NCBI GenBank assembly: GCA_013375495.1
Contig: JABXKC010000009.1
Span: forward strand, 1-64,000
DNA from: Promethearchaeota archaeon
GTDB taxonomy: Archaea; Asgardarchaeota; Lokiarchaeia; Sigynarchaeales; SOKP01
Reading direction: 5' to 3'
Length of the DNA stretch: 64,000 nucleotides
Below the pieces are notes generated by a model. It was given only the letters and a program-made list of their open reading frames with translations, was not told where the DNA came from and made no database searches. Below are positions 9,139 to 18,868 of the stretch, piece after piece (the stretch's first letter is position 1; each line of letters begins with the position of its first letter). Position numbers and translations under genes: made by a program.

Positions 9139-10068
9139 ATGACAGAAGTAAAAACTTATTCCAAATTAGGGGAAGCCATTGCGAAGGGTGAGTTTATACT
9201 AACAGGTGAACTTGAGCCTGAAAAGACAACAGATCTCTCTCACACAATTCATGAAGCTAAAGAAATGGCTCCATATGTTATCGCCGCAAATGTGACAGAT
9301 AGTCCCTTGGGGATTGTAACAATAAATTCTATGGCTGCAACACATTTAATCCAAAAAGCAGCCGGTTTAGAATGCGTTTGGCAGATGACTGTTAGGGATG
9401 TTAATAAATTAGGAATTGCAGGAATGATTATGGGCGCTCACGCTCTAGGGATACGCAATGTACTTTCCCTTACCGGCGATCACACAGCCTTAGGTGATAT
9501 GCCCGAGTCAAAACCTGTTTTTGATCTTGATTCCGCAACCCTTGTAAAATTAGTGAGGGAAATGGTTGATAAGGGTACTATTAACGGGAATGAAATTGAA
9601 GCACCTCCAACACTACACGTTGGCGCGGCAGCTAATCCTAATGCTGAACCAATGGGTGCAGAAATATTAAAAATAGGTAGAAAAGCAGAAGCGGGTTGTG
9701 AATTTATACAGACTCAAGTTGTTTATGACCTCGATCGAACGATAGAGTTTTTGACAGAAATTAAGAAGTATAAAGTGCCTATATTACTTGGAATCTTTCC
9801 GATGAAGTCGTATGGAATGGCGAAAGGTTTTGATACTTTTGTACCTGGCGTTAGCGTCCCTAAAGAAATCCTAGCTAAGTGGAAAAGCGTAAAGAAAGAA
9901 GTTACTGATAAAAAACAGCAGAAAGAATTATACGATCAATATAATTACGAGTTCTTTAAACCATTCATAACAGAATTGAGAAAAAAAGACCTCCTTGCAG
10001 GAATTCATTGTATGGCGGTTCATTACCCTCGAATATTTCCTAAGTTGAAAGATATTATTGGGAATTAA
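9139..10068 (+). CDS. metF: Methylenetetrahydrofolate reductase MetF (copy 2)
   Basis: A MetF paralogue of about 309 residues with the same core motifs as copy 1: LTGELEPEKTTD, AANVTDSPLG, LSLTGDHTALGD, GAAANPNAEP and AEAGCEFIQTQ. I use ATG 9139, which follows GGAGG (9123-9127) by 11 nt; GTG 9133 and TTG 9121 are in frame but the latter precedes the ribosome binding site. It ends with the same HCMAVHYPR tail motif seen in copy 1. Either isoform may serve a different pterin, direction or partner. Confidence 0.9.
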   Translation: MTEVKTYSKLGEAIAKGEFILTGELEPEKTTDLSHTIHEAKEMAPYVIAANVTDSPLGIVTINSMAATHLIQKAAGLECVWQMTVRDVNKLGIAGMIMGAHALGIRNVLSLTGDHTALGDMPESKPVFDLDSATLVKLVREMVDKGTINGNEIEAPPTLHVGAAANPNAEPMGAEILKIGRKAEAGCEFIQTQVVYDLDRTIEFLTEIKKYKVPILLGIFPMKSYGMAKGFDTFVPGVSVPKEILAKWKSVKKEVTDKKQQKELYDQYNYEFFKPFITELRKKDLLAGIHCMAVHYPRIFPKLKDIIGN

Positions 10069-10212
10069 ATATAATCATTCTTTCTTACTTTTTTATTTTT
10101 AATTAATTTAATCAACTATTCTAACACATATAATTACTTTAACACTAATTTAAAGAAAAAAATATCCCTAGCTTTAATATTTTTAAATTAACAATTAATA
10201 TCAAAGAATATA

Positions 10213-10220
10213 TTTATAAA
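10213..10220 (+). promoter_or_regulatory. Possible TATA box for the 3-hydroxyacyl-CoA dehydrogenase gene
   Basis: TTTATAAA lies 64 nt before the ATG at 10284, which fits an archaeal TATA box followed by a 5' leader of about 40 nt. The surrounding DNA is AT-rich, so chance matches are likely. Confidence 0.3.
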
Positions 10221-10283
10221 AAATATCATTAAATTAAAAATTTTAAGCAGTAAACAATTACTTTTTAAGAGTTTACATCCAAA

Positions 10284-11474
10284 ATGGCGGATATTAGTAA
10301 GATTGAAAATGTTACAGTTGTAGGGGCAGGAGTTATGGGTTATGGAATTGCCCAAGTTGCCTTAATGGCGGGATATAATGTAACATTGGTGGATGTTAAA
10401 GAAGACATCCTTAACGAAAGCTTAACTAGAATCGAGGGGGGTTTAAGGAAAGCTCAGTTAAAGGGTAAGTTAGGAGAAGGAATCTCTATTGCTAATATAA
10501 TGGCAAGGTGTAAAAAATCAGTCGACTTACCATCTGCAGTTAAAGAGAGTGATTTCGTATTTGAAGCTGTAGTTGAACAATTAGATGTTAAAAAACAAAT
10601 TTGCAATAGTGTCATGGAAAATTCGCCCTCTCACTGTATTTTCGCTTCAAACACTTCTTCGTTTAGAATAACAGACATCGCTAAAGATTCAAATAAGCCA
10701 GAAAATGTTATAGGGATGCATTTTTTCCTCCCGGTTGCTCTTCAATGCTGCGTTGAAGTAATGAATGGTGAAAAAACCAATAACGAAGCATTAGATATTG
10801 GTGTCGAAATAGGGAAAAGGTTACCGTGTCTCAAAGGAAAACGACTCTCTGTTCGAATTGAGAAGGAGAGCCCCGGATTTATTGCAAATAGACTCCTTTT
10901 TCCTCCAATCATATACCTTAGTTGGATTTTTGATTTAGCGTTCGAGAGAGGCATTCCATGGGAGCAAATTGATGCTGATGCGGAAGCGAGAAAATTAATT
11001 CCAATGGGACCCTGTGAACTAACTGATTATCTTGGTATAGACACTACTTATAATGCTCTGAAAAGCTACGAAAAGATGATTTCCCCTGATTTTTCGCCAG
11101 GAAGAGTTCTAACAAATCTTGTAAAGAAAGGTCATTTAGGAAGAAAAACTGGACGCGGTTTTTATGATTGGAAAACCGGGAAGCCAAAAATAAATTTAGA
11201 TAAAAAAGCGGGAATCCTAAATCCAGAAATGACAATGAGTATTATGTTAAACGAGGGTTGTAGATTGTTAGAAGAGAATATAGTTTCAGGATATAAAATT
11301 ATTGATGATGTTATGTTGGCTGGAACGAGTATGCCCGGTCCTTTTGGTCCTGGCAAAAGAAATTACGAAAAATGGTCTAACATGCTAAAAGATTTCGTAG
11401 AAATAAGCGGTAAAAAATACCTTGAACCTTGTGAGTTAATGAAATCTGGTGTTTTTATTAATATGAGAAAATAG
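10284..11474 (+). CDS. 3-hydroxyacyl-CoA dehydrogenase
   Basis: A 396-residue NAD-dependent dehydrogenase. The N-terminal Rossmann fold has VVGAGVMGYGIAQVA near residue 10; SNTSSF and the catalytic-region motif GMHFFLPV follow near 130-150, and PGFIANRLLFP near 195. Two 3HCDH C-terminal repeats fill the rest, the second being short. It interconverts 3-hydroxyacyl-CoA and 3-ketoacyl-CoA in beta-oxidation or butyrate-type pathways. It lies between MetVF copy 2 and a dihydrolipoyl-dehydrogenase-like gene on the same strand, but the gaps (215 and 128 nt) argue against a tight operon. Confidence 0.88.
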   Translation: MADISKIENVTVVGAGVMGYGIAQVALMAGYNVTLVDVKEDILNESLTRIEGGLRKAQLKGKLGEGISIANIMARCKKSVDLPSAVKESDFVFEAVVEQLDVKKQICNSVMENSPSHCIFASNTSSFRITDIAKDSNKPENVIGMHFFLPVALQCCVEVMNGEKTNNEALDIGVEIGKRLPCLKGKRLSVRIEKESPGFIANRLLFPPIIYLSWIFDLAFERGIPWEQIDADAEARKLIPMGPCELTDYLGIDTTYNALKSYEKMISPDFSPGRVLTNLVKKGHLGRKTGRGFYDWKTGKPKINLDKKAGILNPEMTMSIMLNEGCRLLEENIVSGYKIIDDVMLAGTSMPGPFGPGKRNYEKWSNMLKDFVEISGKKYLEPCELMKSGVFINMRK

Positions 11475-11602
11475 GTTAGTAGAATTAGTAATAGGTTTTA
11501 ATAAATATTTTAATAGTATCAAATATCTCAATCAATCTCTTTTTCTACAATCTTTAAAAAATTAGTAAAAACTTTAAAAATGATAGATGGAGAATTGAAA
11601 GT

Positions 11603-13129
11603 ATGGAGAAATATGATTTAGTTGTTGTAGGATCTGGAGCGGGATTAAATGTCCTTAACTATGGGCTTCAAATGGGATTAAAATGCGCTTTAGTAGAGGA
11701 CACGAAGCTTGGAGCTACTTGTTTAACTCGTGGTTGTATTCCCTCAAAAGTTTTGGTTCACCCCGCAGATTTGATAAGAGAAGCAGAGCATGCCACTAAA
11801 GTAGGAATTAAATTGAGAGTTGAAAGCATTGATTGGGACTTAATTGGTAAACGCATGTGGAGTCAAATAGATGAAAGCAAAGAGATGGAAGAAGGATTAT
11901 CTCAGGTACCAAACCTGAAACTTTATAAAGGAGTAGGTGAATTTATTGGAGATTATGAAATGCAGGTTAAATCTGTAGGATCTGAAGAGATTATAGGTCA
12001 CTTTAAAGGAGAGAAATTTGTCTTGGTTTCTGGAGCATGTTCTTTTATCCCCCCTATACAAGGTCTAGACGAAATCGAATATATTACAAATGAGAATTTC
12101 TTTGGGGAAAAATTTCCTAAAAAACCGTGGGAAAGTCTAATTATTATTGGTGGCGGAGTAATCGCTGCAGAATTCGCTCATATTTTTTCTGCGTTCGGCA
12201 CAAAGGTAACCATCGTAGAGATGTTACCTCGTTTAGTTATGACTGAGGAACCAGAAATAAGCGAATTCTTAGAGCGTAATTTTAAGAAACATATGACTGT
12301 ATTAGTAAACCATAAAGCGATTAAAGTAAGTACAAAAAAGAAATTCAAAACAGTTACAGTTCAAAATGTTGATAGTGGGAGAGAAATAGAATTACAAGCC
12401 GAAGAAATTTTAATTGCAGCAGGACGTCGTTCTAATGCAGATTTACTAGCCGTCGAAAATACAGGAGTTGAAACTAATGAACGCGGTTGGATTAAAACCA
12501 ATAAGCAGTTAGAAACCGCAAAGCTTAATATTTGGTGCTTTGGAGACGCTAACGGCCTTTATCAATTTAGACATAAAGCTAACTACGAAGCAGATATTTG
12601 TGCTAATAATATTTTTGGTCCTGAAGACGAAAAACAGGAAGTCGATTATTCAGTAGTTCCATGGGCTATTTTTACGTCGCCCCAAATAGGACATGTGGGC
12701 ATGACTCAAGAAGAAGCTATAGCAAATGGATACGAGATATTCGTTGCAATAAATAATTACTCTTCAGTAGCAAAAGGATTTGCCATGGGTTATAATAACG
12801 ATGATGACGATAATGGTTTCGTTAAATTGATCATCGATAAATCCTATAAATTATTAGGTGCACATGTGGTTGGACCTCATGCCGCGATGCTTGTCCAACC
12901 CTTTGTATATTTAATGAATGCGGGTTATACTTGTGATTCTCCCGATTTTCCTGGAAGAACAGGTTCTAATAAGTTAGGTAGAGCTTGTCCTGAAGCAGGA
13001 TCTTTTATGCCACTTTATAAATCAATGGTAATTCATCCCTCTCTTAATGAGGTTGCGGGTTGGGCAATTGGTAAAATGCAACCGGTAAATATCAAATCTC
13101 ACGGCCATGAACATCATCACGAACATTAA
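11603..13129 (+). CDS. Dihydrolipoyl-dehydrogenase-like flavoprotein with His-rich tail
   Basis: A 508-residue class I pyridine nucleotide-disulfide oxidoreductase. FAD motif VVGSGAGLNV near residue 9, redox-active CLTRGC (CxxxxC) near 41, NAD motif IIGGGVIAAEF near 180, a second FAD motif FGDANG near 313, and the C-terminal HPSLNE dimer motif near 483. Family members are dihydrolipoyl dehydrogenases, mercuric reductases and relatives. About 40 residues (AGYTCDSPDFPGRTG region) precede the last motif, an insertion not usual for dihydrolipoyl dehydrogenase. The protein ends with HGHEHHHEH, which could bind metal. Exact substrate unknown. Confidence 0.82.
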   Translation: MEKYDLVVVGSGAGLNVLNYGLQMGLKCALVEDTKLGATCLTRGCIPSKVLVHPADLIREAEHATKVGIKLRVESIDWDLIGKRMWSQIDESKEMEEGLSQVPNLKLYKGVGEFIGDYEMQVKSVGSEEIIGHFKGEKFVLVSGACSFIPPIQGLDEIEYITNENFFGEKFPKKPWESLIIIGGGVIAAEFAHIFSAFGTKVTIVEMLPRLVMTEEPEISEFLERNFKKHMTVLVNHKAIKVSTKKKFKTVTVQNVDSGREIELQAEEILIAAGRRSNADLLAVENTGVETNERGWIKTNKQLETAKLNIWCFGDANGLYQFRHKANYEADICANNIFGPEDEKQEVDYSVVPWAIFTSPQIGHVGMTQEEAIANGYEIFVAINNYSSVAKGFAMGYNNDDDDNGFVKLIIDKSYKLLGAHVVGPHAAMLVQPFVYLMNAGYTCDSPDFPGRTGSNKLGRACPEAGSFMPLYKSMVIHPSLNEVAGWAIGKMQPVNIKSHGHEHHHEH

Positions 13130-13135
13130 AAAATC

Positions 13136-13159
13136 TCTTTTTATTTATCTTTTTTTTTA
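13136..13159 (+). terminator. T-rich tract after the flavoprotein gene
   Basis: Two T-rich runs (CTCTTTTTATTT and CTTTTTTTTTAT) begin within 10 nt of the stop codon. Archaeal RNA polymerase terminates on such tracts without a hairpin. Confidence 0.45.
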
Positions 13160-13223
13160 TGACGAAAATTAAATTTAAGTAAAAACTTCAAATATTTAGC
13201 TTCTTTCAACAATCTAGAAGTTA

Positions 13224-15104
13224 ATGGATTTGGTTAATAATCGATTTAGTCAAATTTTTACCCCTAATTATATCGCGGAGTTTATGGTTAGAAACATTAA
13301 ACGAATTTATTTTTCTATGCATAATGAGTCTAACATTGAAAAGATTAAAATTCTCGAGCCTAGTGCAGGTAGAGGAATCTTTCTTAATCATATCATAGGT
13401 GAAGGATTTACCAATATAACTGCTTATGAAGTAGATCAAAATTTAAAAACTCCTCTTTTAGAAAATTATCCTAATGTAAAGCTTAAATTTGATAATTTCT
13501 TGGGATCAGACTTAAACGAAAAATTTGATATTATTATTGGAAATCCACCTTATTTAGGACAAAATTATAACGCTGAGATTTTTCAAGAGCTTGTAGAGAA
13601 GTATTCGATATGCAAAAAATATTTCGTTGGAAATATGGATTTATTTTATTTTTTCATTCACTTAGGAATAGAGAAATTACAACCAGGTGGGATTTTATCT
13701 TTTATCACGACTAACTACTGGTTAACTAAATCAAAAAAGACAGGGATAAAGTATCTAAAACCTCACATAGCAAACGATTGCTTCTTAATACAATATATTG
13801 ATTTATCAAAAATCACTGTTTTTAAAGATGCTAAGGGTCAACATAATTGTATTTTTGTACTTCAAAAAAAATACGAGAATGAAAAACAAAAGAAAATCGA
13901 TAAAATAATTGATGTAATTCAATTTAAACCATGTAATAACCATTTTAATAAAAAATCAAATGAAAAGCTCTTTACATATATATTAAATAATGAAAATTCC
14001 CCACATTTGTTAAAATACCGATCAGCAATGACAAATAAAGATTTATCTAAAAAAAATAGCTGGATTTTAAAGTATCCTCTTGAAGTAAAGAATATTGTTG
14101 AAAAGATCGAGAAATATTGTAGGTTTAATGGGAATACATCACATTTAGCTGATTTTTTTGTCATTCGGAATGGACTAATTCTGATTAGAGATGAAATTTT
14201 CATATTAAAGGAAAATGAAAGTCTCAAAATTGTCGATACAGACATGTTTATCAAGATTGATAAAACTTTCGTAAAACTAAGAAATGAAGAGAGACAAAGA
14301 TTAAAAAAGATATTTAAGAGTAAAGTCATACGGCCTTTCTCTTATGACAAGAGTAATTTTTCAGGTTATTTAATCTATTTTGATAAGAAAGAATTTAAAA
14401 ATCAAAACTTAACAATACGAAATGAACTAATAGAGAAGAAATATCCTAATCTAACAGCATATTTAAATCAATACAAAGGAGCCCTTGAAAATATACTAAG
14501 GAATGCCAAAGAAAATACTAAAGACATCTATTTTCCACGAAGAGGGAGCTTGATTACTCAGTACGATATTGAAGATAAAAGAAAATTAATTAATCTCGAA
14601 CCTTACTATGATATGGAACCAAAGATTTTTTTTAGTTATATTTCCAATTCAAACGAGTTTGGATATACTAAAGATTCGTATTACGCCACCTCTGATACTT
14701 ATTTCTTATGGGCAAAGGAAGGGAAGAACGACTTAGATTACTTATTTCTTCTCGCTTATCTTAACTCCAAAATTGTGAAATTTTTATTTATGGCAAAAAA
14801 TATAATAGTAAAGAGAAGCAAGACTAAATTAGAAGAAGAAATACCAATCCCTAATGTTTCTCTATTTACTTCTAATTATCAATTAGAATTAATTGATTTA
14901 ATTCGATATTTCACTTCAAGCGTAACTCAAAATATAGTTGACATTGATGAAACCAAATTCGATAGATTAAGAGAAATATCTCCTAATACATTTTCTCAAA
15001 TACAGAATGAAAAATATCCCCGAAGGATAATAGATATCTTACTTCTTAAACTATTTGATTTAGTGGAGGAGGATATAGATCTTTTGATAGAGAAATATTA
15101 TTAA
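13224..15104 (+). CDS. Eco57I/TaqI-type N6-adenine DNA methyltransferase
   Basis: A 626-residue enzyme. The SAM-binding motif I LEPSAGRGIFL is near residue 49 and the catalytic NPPY motif (IIGNPPYLGQN) near 108, placing it with N6-adenine methyltransferases of the Eco57I/TaqI class. The C-terminal ~350 residues would be the target-recognition region; the motif KDSYYATSDTYFLW near 480 is typical of it. I see no PD-(D/E)xK nuclease motif at the N-terminus and no restriction gene beside it, so it looks like an orphan methyltransferase. Convergent with the radical SAM gene, 16 nt apart. Confidence 0.83.
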   Translation: MDLVNNRFSQIFTPNYIAEFMVRNIKRIYFSMHNESNIEKIKILEPSAGRGIFLNHIIGEGFTNITAYEVDQNLKTPLLENYPNVKLKFDNFLGSDLNEKFDIIIGNPPYLGQNYNAEIFQELVEKYSICKKYFVGNMDLFYFFIHLGIEKLQPGGILSFITTNYWLTKSKKTGIKYLKPHIANDCFLIQYIDLSKITVFKDAKGQHNCIFVLQKKYENEKQKKIDKIIDVIQFKPCNNHFNKKSNEKLFTYILNNENSPHLLKYRSAMTNKDLSKKNSWILKYPLEVKNIVEKIEKYCRFNGNTSHLADFFVIRNGLILIRDEIFILKENESLKIVDTDMFIKIDKTFVKLRNEERQRLKKIFKSKVIRPFSYDKSNFSGYLIYFDKKEFKNQNLTIRNELIEKKYPNLTAYLNQYKGALENILRNAKENTKDIYFPRRGSLITQYDIEDKRKLINLEPYYDMEPKIFFSYISNSNEFGYTKDSYYATSDTYFLWAKEGKNDLDYLFLLAYLNSKIVKFLFMAKNIIVKRSKTKLEEEIPIPNVSLFTSNYQLELIDLIRYFTSSVTQNIVDIDETKFDRLREISPNTFSQIQNEKYPRRIIDILLLKLFDLVEEDIDLLIEKYY

Positions 15105-15120
15105 ACGAGATAATAGAAAT

Positions 15121-16179
15121 TTAACCGAATGAGATACCTCCTGTTTCTGTTAGCAAACTTATATCATCCCATAAATAACTTGTGTCGATCATTGTAGGAG
15201 AAATACAGCTATAACACTTCTCGCTTTGTTCAATGAATTTAGCAAATTCAGGAAGTTGTAACACTTCACTAACAGAGTTTTGTTGTAAATTAGCTATCGG
15301 TTTATCAATCTGAAGACAATTTTCAATGTCTCCATTATAGTTTACAAACATGAAGACCTTTTTCGTATGGCATATGTATTTTTTTTTGCCACCAATAAAG
15401 TGGTTTAGATACATTTCTGAATTCAAGATTTTTGAACCGCTCTTTTTAGCGTCTAAAATTCTTTCAAATGTTTTACTAATATCGTTATTGCTCGCCGAAA
15501 GCGTACCTTTCTCATCTACATCGCCATGTGAATAGTGACGGATAGTATTGATTACATTAAAAGCTACAGGAATTCCTATCTTATCTGATAAATTTATCAT
15601 TTCCTCAACGCGGTTTATATTATATTTACTTATTGTAAAGCTAAATTGAAGTGAAATCAATGGATAACTTTCTTTAATAGTAGTAATAGAATTCATTATG
15701 TTATCATACAATCCAGGCAACCCTCTAATCTGATCATGTTCTTCAGCCTTAGGAGAGTCTAGAGATATTAGAATAAAATCTAAATCGTCTCCAATTTCCT
15801 TGATTTTCTCTGGAAGGAACCACCCATTCGTCACTATCCCTACTATTGCAAACTTTAGCTCCCTTTTAACGAATTTAATAATTTCTGTAATTTCTTTTCT
15901 AATGAGAGGTTCTCCACCCCATAGAATAGTTACTACAAATCCTGCTTCCTTTGCTTCCGAATAAATACGCTTGATTTCCTCGAGAGTTAGTTCATCTTTT
16001 TTCGTATTATTTTTCCAAAGACAAGTTTCACAATCGCAGTTACATTTTAAAGTTGTTAGAAAGTGAAATATAAATGGCTTCCCATTATTCTCCTTAGCTG
16101 CTTTCGCAGCTAACGCTAAATTAGCAATTTGCTTTTTTTTCTTTCTTTTGATTTGTTTATTAATTAAATCTTGTTCCAT
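15121..16179 (-). CDS. Radical SAM protein
   Basis: A 352-residue radical SAM enzyme. The cluster motif CNCDCETC (CxxxCxxC) is near residue 48, followed by WGGEPLIRKEI, the SAM-binding glycine motif. The C-terminal region has several cysteines (near CHTKKVFMF, CLQI, and CYSCISP), suggesting a reduced SPASM-type auxiliary cluster region as in peptide- or cofactor-modifying enzymes. No precursor peptide gene was recognised nearby. It is divergent from the MetE-like gene at 16247. Substrate unknown. Confidence 0.82.
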   Translation of the reverse strand: MEQDLINKQIKRKKKKQIANLALAAKAAKENNGKPFIFHFLTTLKCNCDCETCLWKNNTKKDELTLEEIKRIYSEAKEAGFVVTILWGGEPLIRKEITEIIKFVKRELKFAIVGIVTNGWFLPEKIKEIGDDLDFILISLDSPKAEEHDQIRGLPGLYDNIMNSITTIKESYPLISLQFSFTISKYNINRVEEMINLSDKIGIPVAFNVINTIRHYSHGDVDEKGTLSASNNDISKTFERILDAKKSGSKILNSEMYLNHFIGGKKKYICHTKKVFMFVNYNGDIENCLQIDKPIANLQQNSVSEVLQLPEFAKFIEQSEKCYSCISPTMIDTSYLWDDISLLTETGGISFG

Positions 16180-16246
16180 AGATATATCTGTTACAAAGGA
16201 TTATTTATGATTAACGAAATTAGTGCTTTTATTAGAGTGATTTTTA

Positions 16247-17302
16247 ATGGATGAATTTCCCCAATTTGACGATGTAGGCAGTTTTCCTTTACCAGATTAT
16301 ATCGACTTTGACAAGTTCACACAGTTTTATTGGGCCGCTTACAAAGGAATTGTAAATAACGCAGATGTATTTGAGAATAGAGGTATTTACAATTTTTTCA
16401 TCCATCCTTTTCTCCAATCGTTTCAGCTAAAATTAAATGCCGGGGTAGAGATAATAAATTATCCCCAACATATGGATATGTACACTCAATTTTTAAAACC
16501 ACTTGAAGACTATGAAATAGAGCCATCCTTGATTGATCCTAAGAAAGCCATTATTCCAGAACTTTTTATTTTAGAACAATTTGCGAAAGATTATTACGAA
16601 AGAACGGGTAATGTACTTAAAATAAAAGTATGTATTACGGGACCCATAGAATTATACATAAAAAAGCATGGATTTACGATATATCCTGATCTCGCGTTCA
16701 ATTTTGCGAAATCAATCAATAGTATATTGAAAAAATCGATAAAGAACACAAAATATCTTCAAAGTTCCATCATCTCAATTGATGAACCTTCATTTGGGTA
16801 CGTCGATATGTTTAATATTGAAGAAAATGCCTTGATTAAAGCGTTTGATAAAACTGTCGAAGGAATAGATGGTATTATCCAAATTCACCTTCATACTTTA
16901 AAAAAATACTCAATTCCTATTCAAGCAGAAAATATAGATGTACTTACAAGCGAATATGCCACCGATCATACCAATGTCATCCCCAAAACCGATTTAGAGA
17001 GGTATGATAAGTTCATACGTGTCGGTATTACGAGAACGAATATTAATAGTATAATGGCTGAAAAATTAGATACAGGAACCTCACTTGATGAGCTCAAAAC
17101 ATTTGAAGGAACTATGAATTTAATAGATTCAAAAGAATTCATCAAAAAGAATTTAATTTATGCTCTTGAACATTATGAAGACCGACTTAAATTCGTAGGA
17201 CCCGATTGTGGACTTAAAGGATGGAATCCTCCCCAAATTGCATATGAATTATTACGAAGAACTTATCAAGTCATTAAGGAAGTAAAACAAACTCGTTCTT
17301 AA
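16247..17302 (+). CDS. MetE-like (cobalamin-independent methionine synthase) family protein
   Basis: A 351-residue protein of the archaeal MetE/UROD-like TIM-barrel group. DVGSFPLP at the start, ISIDEPSFGY near 182, IDVLTSEYATD near 235 and FVGPDCGLKGW near 323 match MetE. In MetE zinc is held by His, Cys, Glu and Cys; here the His (IHLHT), the Glu and the PDCGLK Cys can be placed, but the position of the first Cys is Leu. It may therefore bind zinc differently or use another methyl acceptor. A GTGAT site lies 5 nt before the ATG. Confidence 0.75.
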   Translation: MDEFPQFDDVGSFPLPDYIDFDKFTQFYWAAYKGIVNNADVFENRGIYNFFIHPFLQSFQLKLNAGVEIINYPQHMDMYTQFLKPLEDYEIEPSLIDPKKAIIPELFILEQFAKDYYERTGNVLKIKVCITGPIELYIKKHGFTIYPDLAFNFAKSINSILKKSIKNTKYLQSSIISIDEPSFGYVDMFNIEENALIKAFDKTVEGIDGIIQIHLHTLKKYSIPIQAENIDVLTSEYATDHTNVIPKTDLERYDKFIRVGITRTNINSIMAEKLDTGTSLDELKTFEGTMNLIDSKEFIKKNLIYALEHYEDRLKFVGPDCGLKGWNPPQIAYELLRRTYQVIKEVKQTRS

Positions 17303-17408
17303 TTCCTTATTTAACTGTCTAATTAGTAATATATTTTTTTTGGAAAAAAAAATAGAAATTAATATACTTCTAATCAAAATATAAGACAAAAAACCAATGC
17401 AATAAAAG

Positions 17409-18002
17409 ATGATAATAGATCATTTAAGTCAGACTATTCAATTAAAAATCTGTTATTTTGGCCCTGCCCTTTCGGGAAAAACAACTACCTTGAAATCCTT
17501 ATTTAAACATTTTGGAAAGGAAGATAGGGTATTAAGTATAGACAGTAGCATACGAAGAACTCTGTTCTTCGATTATGGTACGATTACTTTCGAAAATAAA
17601 CAATGGCTTCTTAAACTGCACCTTTATTCCACTACTGGTCAAGATTTTTATATTATAACTAGACCTATAACTTTACGAGCAATAGATGGAATTATTTTCG
17701 TTGCGGATTTACAAAATTCTGCCTATTATAGAAACTTAACCTCGTGGAATGAATTATGTAATTATTTCGAAGATGATTTTGAAAAAATTCCTAAAATTCT
17801 TGCGTTTAACAAACAAGATTTGGAAGATAAATTTAGTACCTCTGAATTTCTAGAAAACATCAATAGCTTTAAGTACAACAACTTGAAAACTAAAAATACT
17901 GCTGCGTTATACGGTGAAGGGGTCGTAGAATCCTTTGAAGAATTATTAGAGCTTATACTGAAGAAAATATACAAAACGCAAATGATATCGCTAGTAGAAT
18001 AA
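17409..18002 (+). CDS. MglA/Arf-like small GTPase
   Basis: A 197-residue small GTP-binding protein. G1 is FGPALSGKTTT near residue 17, the switch II/G3 region is STTGQDFY (TTGQ where MglA has PGQ), G4 is NKQD near 135 and a G5-like NTAALYGEG near 165. This most resembles MglA-type GTPases, a group expanded in Asgard archaea. There is no lipidation signal. It stands alone, with 200 nt of AT-rich DNA behind it, so its partner cannot be inferred. Confidence 0.82.
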   Translation: MIIDHLSQTIQLKICYFGPALSGKTTTLKSLFKHFGKEDRVLSIDSSIRRTLFFDYGTITFENKQWLLKLHLYSTTGQDFYIITRPITLRAIDGIIFVADLQNSAYYRNLTSWNELCNYFEDDFEKIPKILAFNKQDLEDKFSTSEFLENINSFKYNNLKTKNTAALYGEGVVESFEELLELILKKIYKTQMISLVE

Positions 18003-18230
18003 TTATTAAGCTTAAATTATAAAATAGTATAAGAATATATCGTTTTAAATCAGATTCAAGTATTATTTTAAAATTATTATTGAAATTATTCAAGAAAATC
18101 TTAAATTTCTGTTTTTAAGTGAAAACTGCTTATTTTTAAAAAACAACAGATTTTTATAGCTAAATTAATAATATTACAATAGTTGGTTGACAATTAAAAG
18201 TTGACAAAACTTTTTGAAAAGGTGATATTT

Positions 18231-18854
18231 TTGTCTGACGAGTTTGATGATGATTATAACGAGTTTTTAGAGCGTATTAAGAAATTTCTTAATATAGACT
18301 CAGATATTTTTGATATAGATTTTTTATTTCTGCCTGAACCAAATTTTGATCCAAACAAGAGTTTAAAAGATGAAAATGTAAAAGGATTTAAGGTTACATA
18401 CCACTTTGAATCTGGAATGGACAAGCCAGAGATCAGAATTGAGGGCAATTTCGATGAGAGAAAACTTCAAGATTATTTTAAAAGACTAAATATTTCTAAC
18501 TTTCCGCAGCTTAAACGATTAGGAAAGCCAGGAAAAAAACAAGCTATTGATGTAGGAACCTTGTCTCTACAACCAAACATAGAGCACGAAAAATCGATGG
18601 CGAAGGAACCCTATTACGAAATTAATTTGTATGAGGATTTTGCTGATATTATTTTAGAGGCACCTGGAGTTGAAAAAGGGCACATTATTTTAAGTTTAAG
18701 CGAGGATGGAAGAAAACTTAAGGTATCAATAGAAATCAACTTTACTAATTTTGATAAAGAAATACGATTACCGTTTAAGTCAACAATGGACGATTATGAC
18801 TTAGAAGTGAATAATGGAATTGTATCTATAATAATGAGAAAGAAGAAATCTTAA
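18231..18854 (+). CDS. Hsp20/alpha-crystallin-like protein
   Basis: About 207 residues. The acidic N-terminal half is unknown; the C-terminal ~90 residues match the Hsp20/CS fold, with [18 protein letters not shown] and [15 protein letters not shown] as typical strands. I prefer TTG 18231, which follows GGTGAT (18221-18226) by 4 nt; the in-frame TTG at 18201 precedes that site. The cdc48 gene begins 14 nt later, so the two are probably co-transcribed and this protein may bring clients to Cdc48. Confidence 0.75.
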   Translation: MSDEFDDDYNEFLERIKKFLNIDSDIFDIDFLFLPEPNFDPNKSLKDENVKGFKVTYHFESGMDKPEIRIEGNFDERKLQDYFKRLNISNFPQLKRLGKPGKKQAIDVGTLSLQPNIEHEKSMAKEPYYEINLYEDFADIILEAPGVEKGHIILSLSEDGRKLKVSIEINFTNFDKEIRLPFKSTMDDYDLEVNNGIVSIIMRKKKS

Positions 18855-18868
18855 AGGATGTATCAATT

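Noticed and set aside
13919..14329. Minus-strand frame inside the methyltransferase gene
   Set aside because: Antisense shadow of a well-supported gene; Phe/Ser/Leu-rich as expected for the opposite strand of AT-rich coding DNA.
13224..15104. Type IIG restriction enzyme with its own nuclease
   Set aside because: The N-terminus begins directly with the methyltransferase fold and no PD-(D/E)xK motif was visible.
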